64,000 nt of DNA, taken from Deltaproteobacteria bacterium HGW-Deltaproteobacteria-8. GTDB lineage: Bacteria; Desulfobacterota; Desulfovibrionia; Desulfovibrionales; Desulfovibrionaceae. Within the stretch, counting starts at the first letter, position 1; every line of letters begins with the position of its first letter. The position numbers were made by a program, and so were the translations under genes. The notes beneath the pieces were generated by a model. The model saw only the letters and a list, made by a program, of their open reading frames with translations. It was not told the DNA's origin and ran no database searches. Shown one piece after another: positions 51,461-59,375 of the stretch. Location of the stretch: contig PHAR01000011.1 of assembly GCA_002840405.1 (NCBI GenBank), positions 21,302-85,301 on the forward strand, given 5' to 3'.

Positions 51461-51843
51461 AGGTTCTTTTGGTTGATGATGAGCAGGACTTCCGCGAGAC
51501 CCTGGCCAAGCGGCTGCTGCGGCGCGGCATCCAGGCCGAGACGGCGGGCGGCGCGGTGGAGGCCCTGGCCTGGATGAAGCAGAATCCCGAGCTCGACGCC
51601 GTGGTGCTGGACGTGAAGATGCCCGGCATGGACGGCATCGAGGCCTTGAAGCACATCGCGGCCACGCACCCCGGGGTGGCGGTGCTCATGCTTTCCGGCC
51701 ACGCCCATGTGGAGACGGCCATGAAGGGCCTGGAGCTGGGCGCGTTTGATTATCTGATGAAGCCCGTGGACATCGAGGAGCTGGTGTTCAAGCTCCAGGA
51801 TGCCTGCGAGCACAAGGCACTTAAGGGCAAGCCCGGCTCCTAG
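51457..51843 (+). CDS. Single-domain response regulator (CheY-like)
   Basis: This 128-residue protein is a complete receiver: VLLVDDEQDFRE, phospho-acceptor in VVLDVKMPGMDG (about Asp52), MLSGHAH and the Lys of YLMKPVD. No output domain is present. It starts in an ATGA overlap with the previous gene. It probably relays a signal to a kinase or partner that controls the membrane proteins in the same operon. Confidence 0.9.
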   Translation: MKVLLVDDEQDFRETLAKRLLRRGIQAETAGGAVEALAWMKQNPELDAVVLDVKMPGMDGIEALKHIAATHPGVAVLMLSGHAHVETAMKGLELGAFDYLMKPVDIEELVFKLQDACEHKALKGKPGS

Positions 51844-51876
51844 CGGTGGGCGCGCCCAGTTTGGTGGGGCAATGAA

Positions 51877-51903
51877 CCGGAACCGCGTTCAGGCTGGTTC
51901 CGG
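51877..51903 (+). promoter_or_regulatory. Perfect hairpin between receiver and TSUP genes
   Basis: CCGGAACC pairs with GGTTCCGG over an 11-base loop in the 98-base gap. There is no T-run, so it is more likely an mRNA-processing or stability element than a terminator. Confidence 0.35.
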
Positions 51904-51941
51904 GAGAACGAAACCAACTATTTTACACGGAGGGGAGATTG

Positions 51942-53198
51942 ATGGGCTTCGGTAGAGACGTCTTCGAATTTCTCAAGGCGGCCAGCGTAGCGCACGCCAA
52001 ATGGGACCTGGAAGTGTCCCTGTCCATTGTCAGAAGCAAGAAACGCCTGGCCATCCTGGGCCTGTTGGTGCTGCCTATCCTGCTCATCAACTTCGCCTTC
52101 GCGGCCGACATCATCGGCAGCAAGACGGCCTACGCGCCAGCCTTCTACACCACGCAAATCTTCGTTGTGTCCATCTTCGTGGGCCTGGCCGCCGGCCTCA
52201 TCACCGGCTGCATCGGCGCGGGCGGCGGCTTCATCATCACCCCGGCGCTCATGGCCGCTGGCGTCAAGGGCATCCTCGCCGTCGGCACCGACCTGTTCCA
52301 CATCTTCGCCAAGGCCATCATGGGCACGGCGGTGCACAAGAAGCTCGGCAACGTCTCGGGCAAGCTGGCCATCGCCTTCCTGGTGGGCTCGCTTGGCGGC
52401 ACGGTCGTCGGCGGCGCCATCAACACCGGCCTGTACAACAAGGACCCCCTGCTCTCGGAGATGTTCATCAGCTCCATCTACGCGGTGCTCCTGGGCTTCC
52501 TCGGCTTCTACGCCCTGTTTGACTTCATCAGCGCCACGCGCAAGAGCGGCGCGGACTCCGGCGACGCCCACGGCGGCCCTGCCAGCGGCACCACGGGCCT
52601 GGCCACCACCCTGCAGAACCTGAAGATCGCCCCCATGATCACCTTTGACGAGGACTTCGTGCCCGGCGGCAAGCAGATCTCCGGCTGGATCGTGGCCGCG
52701 GGCGGCGTGGTCGTCGGCATCCTGGCGGCCATCATGGGCGTGGGCGGCGGCTTCGTCACCTTCCCCATGTTCGTGTACATCTTCGGCGTGTCCAGCATGA
52801 CCACTGTCGGCACCGACATCCTGCAGATCATCTTCACCGCTGGCGCGGCCTCCATCGGCCAGTACGCCATTTACGGCTACGTATTCTACACCCTGGCCAT
52901 GGGCATGCTCATCGGCTCGCTTTTGGGCATCCAGATCGGCGCGCTGACCACCAAGGTCGTCAAGGGCATCCAGATCCGCGGCTTCTACGCCGTGTCCATC
53001 ATCGCCGGCTTCATCAACCGCGCGTCCACCCTGCCCAAGAAGCTGGTGGAGCTTGAGATGGTCAACCTCGACATGGGCCTGTGCAGCCGCATCGAATACG
53101 TTGGCAACATCGTGTTCTGGATCGTGGTGGCCTGCTTCGGCATCTGGATCTTCAGCAAGTTCTTCAGCAACATCGGCAAGCTGCGGCAGGAGGCTTAA
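51942..53198 (+). CDS. TSUP-family (TauE/SafE) anion transporter
   Basis: This protein is 418 residues from the ATG at 51942 (GGAGGGGAG just upstream). It has the TauE/SafE pattern of two internally related membrane halves: AAGLITGCIGAGGGFIITP (about residue 80) and GILAAIMGVGGGFVTFP (about residue 260), each with the conserved GxGGG loop. Roughly eight to nine helices are visible plus an N-terminal helix. Family members carry sulfite, sulfate, sulfoacetate or related organosulfur anions. In a sulfate reducer, sulfate or sulfite is a plausible cargo. It is longer than most members because of N-terminal and central insertions. Confidence 0.83.
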   Translation: MGFGRDVFEFLKAASVAHAKWDLEVSLSIVRSKKRLAILGLLVLPILLINFAFAADIIGSKTAYAPAFYTTQIFVVSIFVGLAAGLITGCIGAGGGFIITPALMAAGVKGILAVGTDLFHIFAKAIMGTAVHKKLGNVSGKLAIAFLVGSLGGTVVGGAINTGLYNKDPLLSEMFISSIYAVLLGFLGFYALFDFISATRKSGADSGDAHGGPASGTTGLATTLQNLKIAPMITFDEDFVPGGKQISGWIVAAGGVVVGILAAIMGVGGGFVTFPMFVYIFGVSSMTTVGTDILQIIFTAGAASIGQYAIYGYVFYTLAMGMLIGSLLGIQIGALTTKVVKGIQIRGFYAVSIIAGFINRASTLPKKLVELEMVNLDMGLCSRIEYVGNIVFWIVVACFGIWIFSKFFSNIGKLRQEA

Positions 53199-53201
53199 AC
53201 C

Positions 53202-53927
53202 ATGCTTATCACCAACAAAGGGCTCTTCACCAGAGGCCTGATCCTCTTTGTCTCGTTTTTGTGCGTCTTCGGCGCCATCTTCATGCCCATCTGGGGCAAC
53301 GGCAACAACGGCCTGGATGCCGCCGACGCCATGTTCAACCGCCTGTCCAAGGGCTCCAGCTACTTCATCCCCGGGGTGCAGAAGCAGGTCCTGGAGATGA
53401 ACGGCAAGCAGGTCACCGTCACCGCCAAGATCAAGGACGCGACCCAGGCTGACCGCGCTGTGGCGAACCTGGTAAAGGCCGGGGCCACCGCAGAGTTCAA
53501 GGACGGCGCCATCACCTATTCCGGCGACCTGGGAATCCTTCTGGCGGCCGCCCTGGTGGACGCCGACGACCTGTTCAACGACCGCGGCCAGGCCGTGCTG
53601 GACCGCTACGGCGTGTCCGACAAGGACGGCGAGAAGGCCATCGTCAAGGCCTGGTGGTCTGTGCTCGACGCCTCCATCAAGCCCCTGCAGAAGCAGAAGC
53701 TGATCCAGGAGGCCAAGGTCGTGGGCCAGGTCAACAAGCGCGGCCTGGAGCCCGGCTACAACTTCTACGGCATTCACTCCGAGAAGGTGCTGGACAACGT
53801 GCTGCCCCTGGCCGGTCTGCTCATCTTCTACGTCGTCTATACCTTGTGGTACGGCTACGCCATCTTCGACATGTTCGGCGGCATCGGCCTGTCCATGAGC
53901 AAGCCGAAGGTGAAGCAGGAGGTCTAG
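53202..53927 (+). CDS. Membrane-anchored periplasmic protein, companion of the TSUP transporter
   Basis: This protein is 241 residues, starting 4 bases after the transporter stop. One N-terminal helix (residues 10-30) and one C-terminal helix (NVLPLAGLLIFYVVYTLWYGY, given in part) flank a polar domain of about 150 residues rich in Lys, Asp and Ala. That domain probably faces the periplasm. No family recognised. Tight linkage suggests an accessory subunit for substrate delivery or gating. Confidence 0.7.
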   Translation: MLITNKGLFTRGLILFVSFLCVFGAIFMPIWGNGNNGLDAADAMFNRLSKGSSYFIPGVQKQVLEMNGKQVTVTAKIKDATQADRAVANLVKAGATAEFKDGAITYSGDLGILLAAALVDADDLFNDRGQAVLDRYGVSDKDGEKAIVKAWWSVLDASIKPLQKQKLIQEAKVVGQVNKRGLEPGYNFYGIHSEKVLDNVLPLAGLLIFYVVYTLWYGYAIFDMFGGIGLSMSKPKVKQEV

Positions 53928-54019
53928 CCAAACACGCTTTCTGCTGCTATGAGACCCCTTCCCTCATAACTCAGGAAGCGTAGGCTAGCCTTCCCGGCCT
54001 TGCGTTCCATACGCTTCAC

Positions 54020-54061
54020 GCCCCCGGAGGATAAAACCTCCGGGGGCTGTTTGCCTTTTTG
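54020..54061 (+). terminator. Terminator of the receiver/TSUP operon
   Basis: A perfect 11-bp stem GCCCCCGGAGG/CCTCCGGGGGC with loop ATAAAA, then TGTTTGCCTTTTT. Confidence 0.85.
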
Positions 54062-54098
54062 CGCCCGGCCCGGTAACAAGACCCGTATGGAGGTGTGT

Positions 54099-56405
54099 GT
54101 GGCCGGACTCTTGGCGAAATTGCGCGGGTTCTTACTGCGGGAGGAGCCCAGGCCCGAGCAGACACCTGCCCAGGCCGCCGCCGCCACCGAGCTGATCGGC
54201 GCGGAGTTTCGCCGCAAGCACACCAACTTCCGCCTGCTGTTGACCTCCGGCAAGCGCCTCTTGTCCATCCTGGCCGACATGGAACGCGCCACCACCGATG
54301 GCCGGGTCTTCGGCATGGCCTTCCTGCGCGCGGGCACCACCAGCGCCGCTGTCAACGCCTTCCGCCTGCTCTCGCACCTGAAAAGCCTGGACCCTGGCGC
54401 GGCCAAGCGCCTGTCCGACCGCTTCACCGTGATCCTGGCCGGGGTGGAGGAGGTGCTGGGACGGCGCAATCCTCCGGCCTGCGGCGACATGGTGACAAAT
54501 CTCGCCGTCGTTGACGCCCAGGCGGCGGACCTCGTGGGCTCGCGCCTGGCCGAGCTGGGCGAGGTCAAGAACCGGCTTGGCCTGCCCGTGCCCAACGGCT
54601 TTGTCATTGGGGCCTGCGGGTACGAGGCCTTTGCCGGGCAGACCGGCCTGCGCGAGGAGATCGCCCGGCGCACCCAATCCATGTACGCCGCCGTCGGGCA
54701 GCACGAGGATGACGGAAACGCCCCGCCCGCGCTCTTCGGCCCGGACGCGCAGACCCTGGCGGCCATGAGCCGCGAGATCCAGGCGCTGATCCTGGCCGCG
54801 CCCCTGCCCGAGGCTCTGGCCCAGGCCATCGACACGGCCTGCGCCGAGCTGACCGCCTCCTGCGGCAGTGTCCGCCTGTGCCTGCTGCCGAACAGCCTGG
54901 GCGAGGCCCAGGGCTTCACCGGGGTCTACCCGGCGCAGTTTGGCGTGCCCTGTTCTGAGGTGAAGGACGCCTATCGCCGCGCCTGTGCCGGGAAGTATTC
55001 GGTCCAGGCCATGCGCCGCAGGCTCATGGGCGGCATCCCGGACATCGACGTGGCCCTGTGCGTGGGCGTGCTGGCCGTGCCCCGCCTGGACCCGGAGCAG
55101 GATCTGGGCGAGGACCCGGGCAGGGTGCTGGGCGAGGACGGCGAGCGCCTGCGCGGTGCCTGCCGCACCTGCGATCCCGGCGCCTCGGCCCGCAACGAGG
55201 GCCTGGGCGCGGAAGACGCGAAACGCCTGGCCGAGCTGTCGCGCGGGCTGGAGCAGGGCCTGGGCGCGCCCGCCCTGTTTGAGTGGGTCAAGGGGCCGGA
55301 CGGCGGCTTCCAGGTTTTGCGCTGCGGACCGCTGCCCCCGCCGGACGAGGAGGAGGAGAGGGCCAATCCGCCGGACGCACTGCAGAGTCCGGACGCCCAG
55401 AGGATGCAGCACACGCACATGGAGGGCAGCCCGGTGCACCAGCGGCTGGTGGAGCTCCTGGCGCACCTGGCGCCGCTGACCCTGCCTGCGCCCGAGGACC
55501 CGGATTTCCGCGCGGTCAACTGCAAGACCGTGCGCGACGTGGCGCGCCTGGCACACCAGCGGGCCGTGGACGCCATGGTCGAGTTCGGCCGCGGCCAGCA
55601 GGACTTTTCCGAACGCCAGGCCAAGCAGCTTTGGGCCGGGGACGCGGCCATGCAGTGGTGGATCATCAACCTGGAGGACGCCTTTTCCGGCCCGCCCGAG
55701 GGCAAGTTCATCCGCCTGGAGAACATCGCCAGCCCGCCGTTCCAGGCGGTGTGGCAGGGCATCAGCGCGGTGCCCTGGGCCGGTCCGCCGCCGGTGGACG
55801 CGCGCGGCTTTCTGTCCATCATGTACGAGAGCACCACCAACCCGGAGATCTCCATCACCAGCGAGTTCGACTTTGGCGTGCAGAACCACATCCTGCTCTC
55901 TCGCTCGTACGTGTCCCTGTCCTCGCGCTTTGGCTACCATTTCGTGACCATCGAGGCGCTTGTCGGGGAGAGGGCGCGGGAGAACTTCGTCAGCTTCCAG
56001 TTCCGGGGCGGCGCCACAGAGGTCACCCGGCGCACGCGGCGCATCCGCTTCGTCGCCGGCATCCTGTCCGAGTTCGGGTTCTCGCTGGAGACGAGCGAGG
56101 ACGCCCTCATGGCCCGTGTGGAGGGCCTGACCACGCCGGAGCTCATGGACCGGCTCCGGGTCCTCGGCTACCTCATCATCCACACCCGCCAGCTGGACAT
56201 GGTCATGCGCATCCCGGAGCAGGTGCGCCTGCACCGCGAGAAGATCCTGCGCGAGATCCGCCAGATGCTCGGCCACCCGCCCGGCCATCCGTCTGACCAT
56301 CCGTCCGGCCCTCTGGCCAATGGGCCGGGCCTGCCGGACGGTGTGCAAGGCGCCACCCTGCCCGACGCCCAGGCTGACCTTCAACCCAAAGGGGAGAACG
56401 CCTGA
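54099..56405 (+). CDS. PEP-synthase-like ATP-binding domain protein, no catalytic His or PEP domain
   Basis: This protein is 768 residues from a GTG at 54099 (GGAGG five bases upstream); an ATG 12 bases earlier overlaps the site. Residues 160-330 resemble the start of the PEP/pyruvate-binding (PPDK N-terminal) ATP-grasp domain: GSRLAELGEVKNRLGLPVPN and GFVI near 165-190, LCLLPNSLGEAQGFTGVYPA and TSEFDFGVQNHILLS later. The phosphorylated-His and C-terminal PEP domains of PpsA/PPDK are missing. The N-terminal 130 residues are helical, like a regulatory cap. The C-terminal tail is a His/Pro-rich low-complexity segment. It may be a signalling or regulatory ATP-binding protein. Confidence 0.65.
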   Translation: MAGLLAKLRGFLLREEPRPEQTPAQAAAATELIGAEFRRKHTNFRLLLTSGKRLLSILADMERATTDGRVFGMAFLRAGTTSAAVNAFRLLSHLKSLDPGAAKRLSDRFTVILAGVEEVLGRRNPPACGDMVTNLAVVDAQAADLVGSRLAELGEVKNRLGLPVPNGFVIGACGYEAFAGQTGLREEIARRTQSMYAAVGQHEDDGNAPPALFGPDAQTLAAMSREIQALILAAPLPEALAQAIDTACAELTASCGSVRLCLLPNSLGEAQGFTGVYPAQFGVPCSEVKDAYRRACAGKYSVQAMRRRLMGGIPDIDVALCVGVLAVPRLDPEQDLGEDPGRVLGEDGERLRGACRTCDPGASARNEGLGAEDAKRLAELSRGLEQGLGAPALFEWVKGPDGGFQVLRCGPLPPPDEEEERANPPDALQSPDAQRMQHTHMEGSPVHQRLVELLAHLAPLTLPAPEDPDFRAVNCKTVRDVARLAHQRAVDAMVEFGRGQQDFSERQAKQLWAGDAAMQWWIINLEDAFSGPPEGKFIRLENIASPPFQAVWQGISAVPWAGPPPVDARGFLSIMYESTTNPEISITSEFDFGVQNHILLSRSYVSLSSRFGYHFVTIEALVGERARENFVSFQFRGGATEVTRRTRRIRFVAGILSEFGFSLETSEDALMARVEGLTTPELMDRLRVLGYLIIHTRQLDMVMRIPEQVRLHREKILREIRQMLGHPPGHPSDHPSGPLANGPGLPDGVQGATLPDAQADLQPKGENA

Positions 56406-56677
56406 TGCGGCCCGCGCCAAAACGCTCCGATGCCCTGTACCTGCGCCTGGCCCGCAGCGACGTGGCCCTGTTCCGGTTTCTGCTGGAGGCCTGGGAGGGC
56501 GTGGCCCTGTTCACGTCGCTGGGCACGGACGCGGGCAGCCGCGAGACCCTGCAGTTGCGCTTCGCCCCGGACATGCGGCCCGAGGTGCTGCGCTTCCTCG
56601 ACGCCGCGCGCAGCGAATTTCCGCTGGAGCTGTTGCCAGGCGCGGCCGACGTCCAGGCTGAACAGCATCGCCCGTAA
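56405..56677 (+). CDS. DUF4911 protein
   Basis: This 90-residue protein overlaps the preceding stop (TGATG). The sequence LYLRLARSDVALFRFLLEAWEGVALFT (in parts) followed by LQLRFAPDMRPEVLRFLDAAR matches the small DUF4911 family as I recall it. Function is unknown, perhaps a ligand-binding ferredoxin-like fold. It is translationally coupled to the PEP-synthase-like gene, so the two probably act together. Confidence 0.65.
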   Translation: MRPAPKRSDALYLRLARSDVALFRFLLEAWEGVALFTSLGTDAGSRETLQLRFAPDMRPEVLRFLDAARSEFPLELLPGAADVQAEQHRP

Positions 56678-56834
56678 CCTGCGCCTGCCGCCTGGGGCAG
56701 GGACGCGAGGGCGCCCCCGTCTTGCACATGCCCTTGCACATCTGTGCAGCGCCTTGCACATAAACGCCCATATTTCAGCCCAGTCCTGTCCAGTATCCAC
56801 GATAACCATCTGAATTTGTAGCATTCAACATGCT

Positions 56835-56850
56835 TGGCACGAGAGGTGCT
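56835..56850 (+). promoter_or_regulatory. Sigma-54 promoter (-24/-12) with no following gene
   Basis: TGGCACGAGAGGTGCT has GG and GC separated by ten bases and the full TGGCACG half; the -12 half reads GTGCT rather than TTGCT. Predicted start is near 56861. Confidence 0.6.
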
Positions 56851-56860
56851 TTACTCCAGT

Positions 56861-57003
56861 CAAGCTGAGCGCGCGCCGAGGGCCACGGAGACGAACACCC
56901 CCCTCCTCCTCCCGCCCCTACCCCAAGCCAGGCCCAAGGCGCTGCGCAAGCTTGATCACCTTCCTCCTCCCCCGAAAAAGGGCCGCTGCAACCGGCCCTT
57001 TTT
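56861..57003 (+). ncRNA. Candidate small RNA from the sigma-54 promoter
   Basis: A transcript from the promoter at 56835 would be about 140 bases and end at the terminator 56975-57003, with no frame longer than a few codons and no ribosome site. Pyrimidine-rich stretches (CCCCCCTCCTCCTCCC) could pair with Shine-Dalgarno sequences. The existence of the RNA is inferred. Confidence 0.35.
56975..57003. terminator. Strong bidirectional terminator
   Basis: AAAAAGGGCCG pairs perfectly with CGGCCCTTTTT around a 7-base loop, with A-run and T-run on both sides. Confidence 0.85.
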
Positions 57004-57055
57004 CCATTTCCGGACCCCAGCCCAAAACCTCCGCCCAACGCTCTGCGGCCGCCCC

Positions 57056-57133
57056 CTGTCAAGAGGGAATTTTTGTCCTTTTACCGGCCAAAAAGCGTCC
57101 CAAAATGTCCTGGCCCAAAACCCGGTGTATACT
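57056..57133 (+). promoter_or_regulatory. Phage-type promoter region, copy 1
   Basis: From CTGTCAA to TATACT this region matches the inverted region 63780-63858: the first 42 bases are nearly identical. ATGTCC (57105-57110), 17 bases, then TATACT (57128-57133) form the promoter. TTTTTGTCC recurs as TGTCC upstream of the -35 and could be an operator. The first gene starts at 57187. Confidence 0.7.
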
Positions 57134-57186
57134 TCCGGCAGGGCCAGGGCGCCGTGCCCGGCCGCAAACCCGCAAGGAGGACCACC

Positions 57187-57546
57187 ATGGGCGGAGGCGG
57201 AGGCTTCAATCCCATCCCCATCATCGCCACTCTTATTTACGGCCCCGAGGCAGGCGGTCTTGCCGCCACGGCCATGGGCGCAATGGGCAGCTCCAGGTCG
57301 ACTGCGGACGCAGGCCTGGCCCAGGCCGCCAGCGAGGCCCAGGCCGCTGCGCGCGCGGCAGAAGAGCAGGCCACGCAAAGCGCCGAGGAATGCCGCCGGT
57401 CGGAGCGCAGGCGCAAGGAGGCCGTGCTCCTGGACCAGGCCAAGGCCCAGCAACGCGCGGGCCTGGTCAGCCAGAGCTCCCTGGCCCAGACCCTGGGCGC
57501 GCCCGCTGTGGAAACCTCGCAACTCAAGGAGAAGCTCGGTCAATGA
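57187..57546 (+). CDS. Small Ala/Glu-rich phage-associated protein
   Basis: This protein is 119 residues from an ATG with GGAGG upstream. A Gly-rich start (MGGGGGFNPIPIIATLIYG) with a short hydrophobic segment precedes a long helix rich in Ala, Glu, Gln and Arg (about 40-100). This layout occurs in small phage proteins encoded before portal genes, sometimes lysis or head-associated. No family is claimed. Its stop overlaps the portal start (ATGA), so translation is coupled. Confidence 0.6.
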   Translation: MGGGGGFNPIPIIATLIYGPEAGGLAATAMGAMGSSRSTADAGLAQAASEAQAAARAAEEQATQSAEECRRSERRRKEAVLLDQAKAQQRAGLVSQSSLAQTLGAPAVETSQLKEKLGQ

Positions 57547-59144
57547 AGAAGCGCACCCCCAACCCCGCCGCCAAAACGCCACAGGCCAGGCTGCAATTCC
57601 CTTCTCCGTGCGTGGACGATGTGCTCGCGCGCCTGGCGGGCATGGAGGCCGCGCGCAGCCGCTGGATGCCCCTGTGGACAGAGCTGGCCGCGCAGATCAT
57701 GCCGCGCAAGTCCCCGGCCCTGGGCCAGAGCCAGACCGGCCAGCCCGGGCAATCCGACGACAGCGCCGTGTTCGACTCCACCCCGGCCCACAGCCTGGAA
57801 CTGCTCGCCTCGGCCCTGGGCGGGCTGTTGACCAACCCGGCCCTGCCCTGGTTCGACCTGCGTCTGAGCAACGGCGCGCCGGACGATGAGGCCGTGCGGC
57901 GCTTCCTGGTCGCCGCGCGCGACCGCCTGCTGTCCGTGTTCAACGCCGAGGCCACCGGCTTCCAGACCTGCGTGCATGAGCTGTACCTCGACCTCTGCCT
58001 GTTCGGAACCGCCGTCATGCACGTGGAGGCCGACCCGGACAGCGTGGTGCGCTTCAACGCCCGGCCCATGGGCGAGGTGCTGCTGGCCGAGGACGCGCGC
58101 GGCGTGGTCGACACCGTCATCCGCAAGTACTCCCTCAACGCCCGCCAGGCCCACCAGCAGTGGGGCCAGGTCTGCTCCGCCGAGGTGGCCCGCCAGGCCG
58201 AGGAAAACCCGGAGGCCAGCGTGGAGATCATCCACGCCGTGTTTCCCCGGGCCGACCGCGACCCCGGAAGCCCGGCCTGTCGGCACTTCTCCTTCGCCAG
58301 CATCTACGTGGAGGCCGCCACCAGCCACCTGCTGGAGGAGTCCGGCTACCTGGAGATGCCCTACATGTGCCCGCGCTGGGCCAAGGCGCCCGGTGAGGCG
58401 TACGGGCGCGGACCGGGCATGACCGCGCTCTCCGACGTGCGCGTGCTCAACGCCATGAGCCGCACCGCCCTCATGGCTGCGGAGAAGATGTCCGACCCGC
58501 CGCTCATGGTGCCTGACGACGGCTTCCTCGGCCCGATACACTCCGGGCCAGGCGGCCTGTCTTACTACCGCGCGGGTTCAAGCGACCGCATCGAGTCCCT
58601 GCCCGTGCGCGTGGACCTCGCCGCCATTGAGGCCATGACCGAGCGCCGCAGGCAGAGCATCCGGCGCATCTTCCTGGCCGACCAGCTCACTCCCGAGGCC
58701 GCCAACACCACCGCCACCGAGGCGCTCATCCGCCAGAACGAGAAGATGCGCGTGCTCGGCCCCACCCTTGGCCGCATGCAGACCGAGTTCCTGGCCCCGC
58801 TCATCGAGCGCGTGTTCAACATCCTGCTGCGCGAGGGCGACCTGCCGCCCTGGCCGGGGAACCTGCCCCAGGGCTCGCTGAACGTGGACTACTCCTCGCC
58901 CATCAGCCGCGCCCAGCGCCAGGCCGAGGCTGAAAACCTGGGCCAGGCCGTGCGCTACCTCGCGCCGCTCCTTGGCCAGGGCGATCCCTTCCACGTGCTC
59001 GACAACTTCGAGCCTGATGCCATCGCCCGCCACGCTGCCAGCCTGTTCGGACTGCCGCCTGACTACCTGCGGCCTGTGGAGGCCGTGCAACAGGTCCGGC
59101 AGGCTCGGCAGGCTCGGCAGGGGCAAGGGCAGGGAAAGGGCTAG
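57543..59144 (+). CDS. Phage portal / head-to-tail connecting protein (podovirus type)
   Basis: This 533-residue protein fits the T7-like head-tail connector family: RSRWMPLWTELAAQIMPRKSP near the start, FDSTPAHSLELLASALGGLLTNPALPWFDL (in parts), LFGTAVMHVE, GRGPGMTALSDVRVLN and LTPEAANTTATEALIRQNEKM. The dodecameric portal sits at one capsid vertex and passes DNA. The C-terminus has a Gln/Arg/Gly repeat tail. No terminase or capsid gene is present next to it, so the head module is incomplete here. Base composition matches the host. Confidence 0.85.
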   Translation: MKKRTPNPAAKTPQARLQFPSPCVDDVLARLAGMEAARSRWMPLWTELAAQIMPRKSPALGQSQTGQPGQSDDSAVFDSTPAHSLELLASALGGLLTNPALPWFDLRLSNGAPDDEAVRRFLVAARDRLLSVFNAEATGFQTCVHELYLDLCLFGTAVMHVEADPDSVVRFNARPMGEVLLAEDARGVVDTVIRKYSLNARQAHQQWGQVCSAEVARQAEENPEASVEIIHAVFPRADRDPGSPACRHFSFASIYVEAATSHLLEESGYLEMPYMCPRWAKAPGEAYGRGPGMTALSDVRVLNAMSRTALMAAEKMSDPPLMVPDDGFLGPIHSGPGGLSYYRAGSSDRIESLPVRVDLAAIEAMTERRRQSIRRIFLADQLTPEAANTTATEALIRQNEKMRVLGPTLGRMQTEFLAPLIERVFNILLREGDLPPWPGNLPQGSLNVDYSSPISRAQRQAEAENLGQAVRYLAPLLGQGDPFHVLDNFEPDAIARHAASLFGLPPDYLRPVEAVQQVRQARQARQGQGQGKG

Positions 59145-59154
59145 GGGAGCCTGA

Positions 59155-59335
59155 GCCAGGGGCGCTGCCCCTGCACCCCGCCGGGGGCCTGAGGCCCCCG
59201 GCCCCCCCCATTGGCCTGGGCCGGGGCGGCAAGGGCGAAGACCTCGGCTGGGCCTTGGCAATGCGCGCGGGTTTTTGAGCGGAGACGCTCAAAAACCCGC
59301 GCGCGGTTGGCCCTTTTGGAAGGGGGGCGCAAAGG
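59155..59335 (+). repeat. Composite palindromic repeat, copy C (best preserved)
   Basis: Order: CCAGGGGCGCTGCCCCTG, palindrome CCGGGGGCCTGAGGCCCCCGG (in two halves, 59181-59201), CCCCCCCATTGGCCTGG, GGGCCGGGGCGGC, GGCTGGGC, then a long hairpin (59257-59312) with an 18-base perfect stem, GCGCGCGGGTTTTTGAGC and its complement. It ends CCCTTTT, terminator-like, 10 bases after the portal gene. Confidence 0.8.
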
Positions 59336-59375
59336 CTCCCTTACCAACTCGTTGAAATTATACCGGTGGAACGCT

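Larger units (their letters stand above)
56678..57055. other. 378-base gap with a promoter and terminator but no gene
   Basis: Between the DUF4911 gene and the phage promoter at 57056 no reading frame is convincing. It holds TTGCACAT repeats (56725-56760, three loosely spaced CTTGCACA copies), the sigma-54 promoter at 56835 and a terminator at 56975. Confidence 0.5.

Noticed and set aside
51918..53777. 619-codon leftward frame opposite the TSUP operon.
   Set aside because: Asp/Glu/Ala/His-rich antisense shadow; the plus strand encodes recognised membrane motifs.
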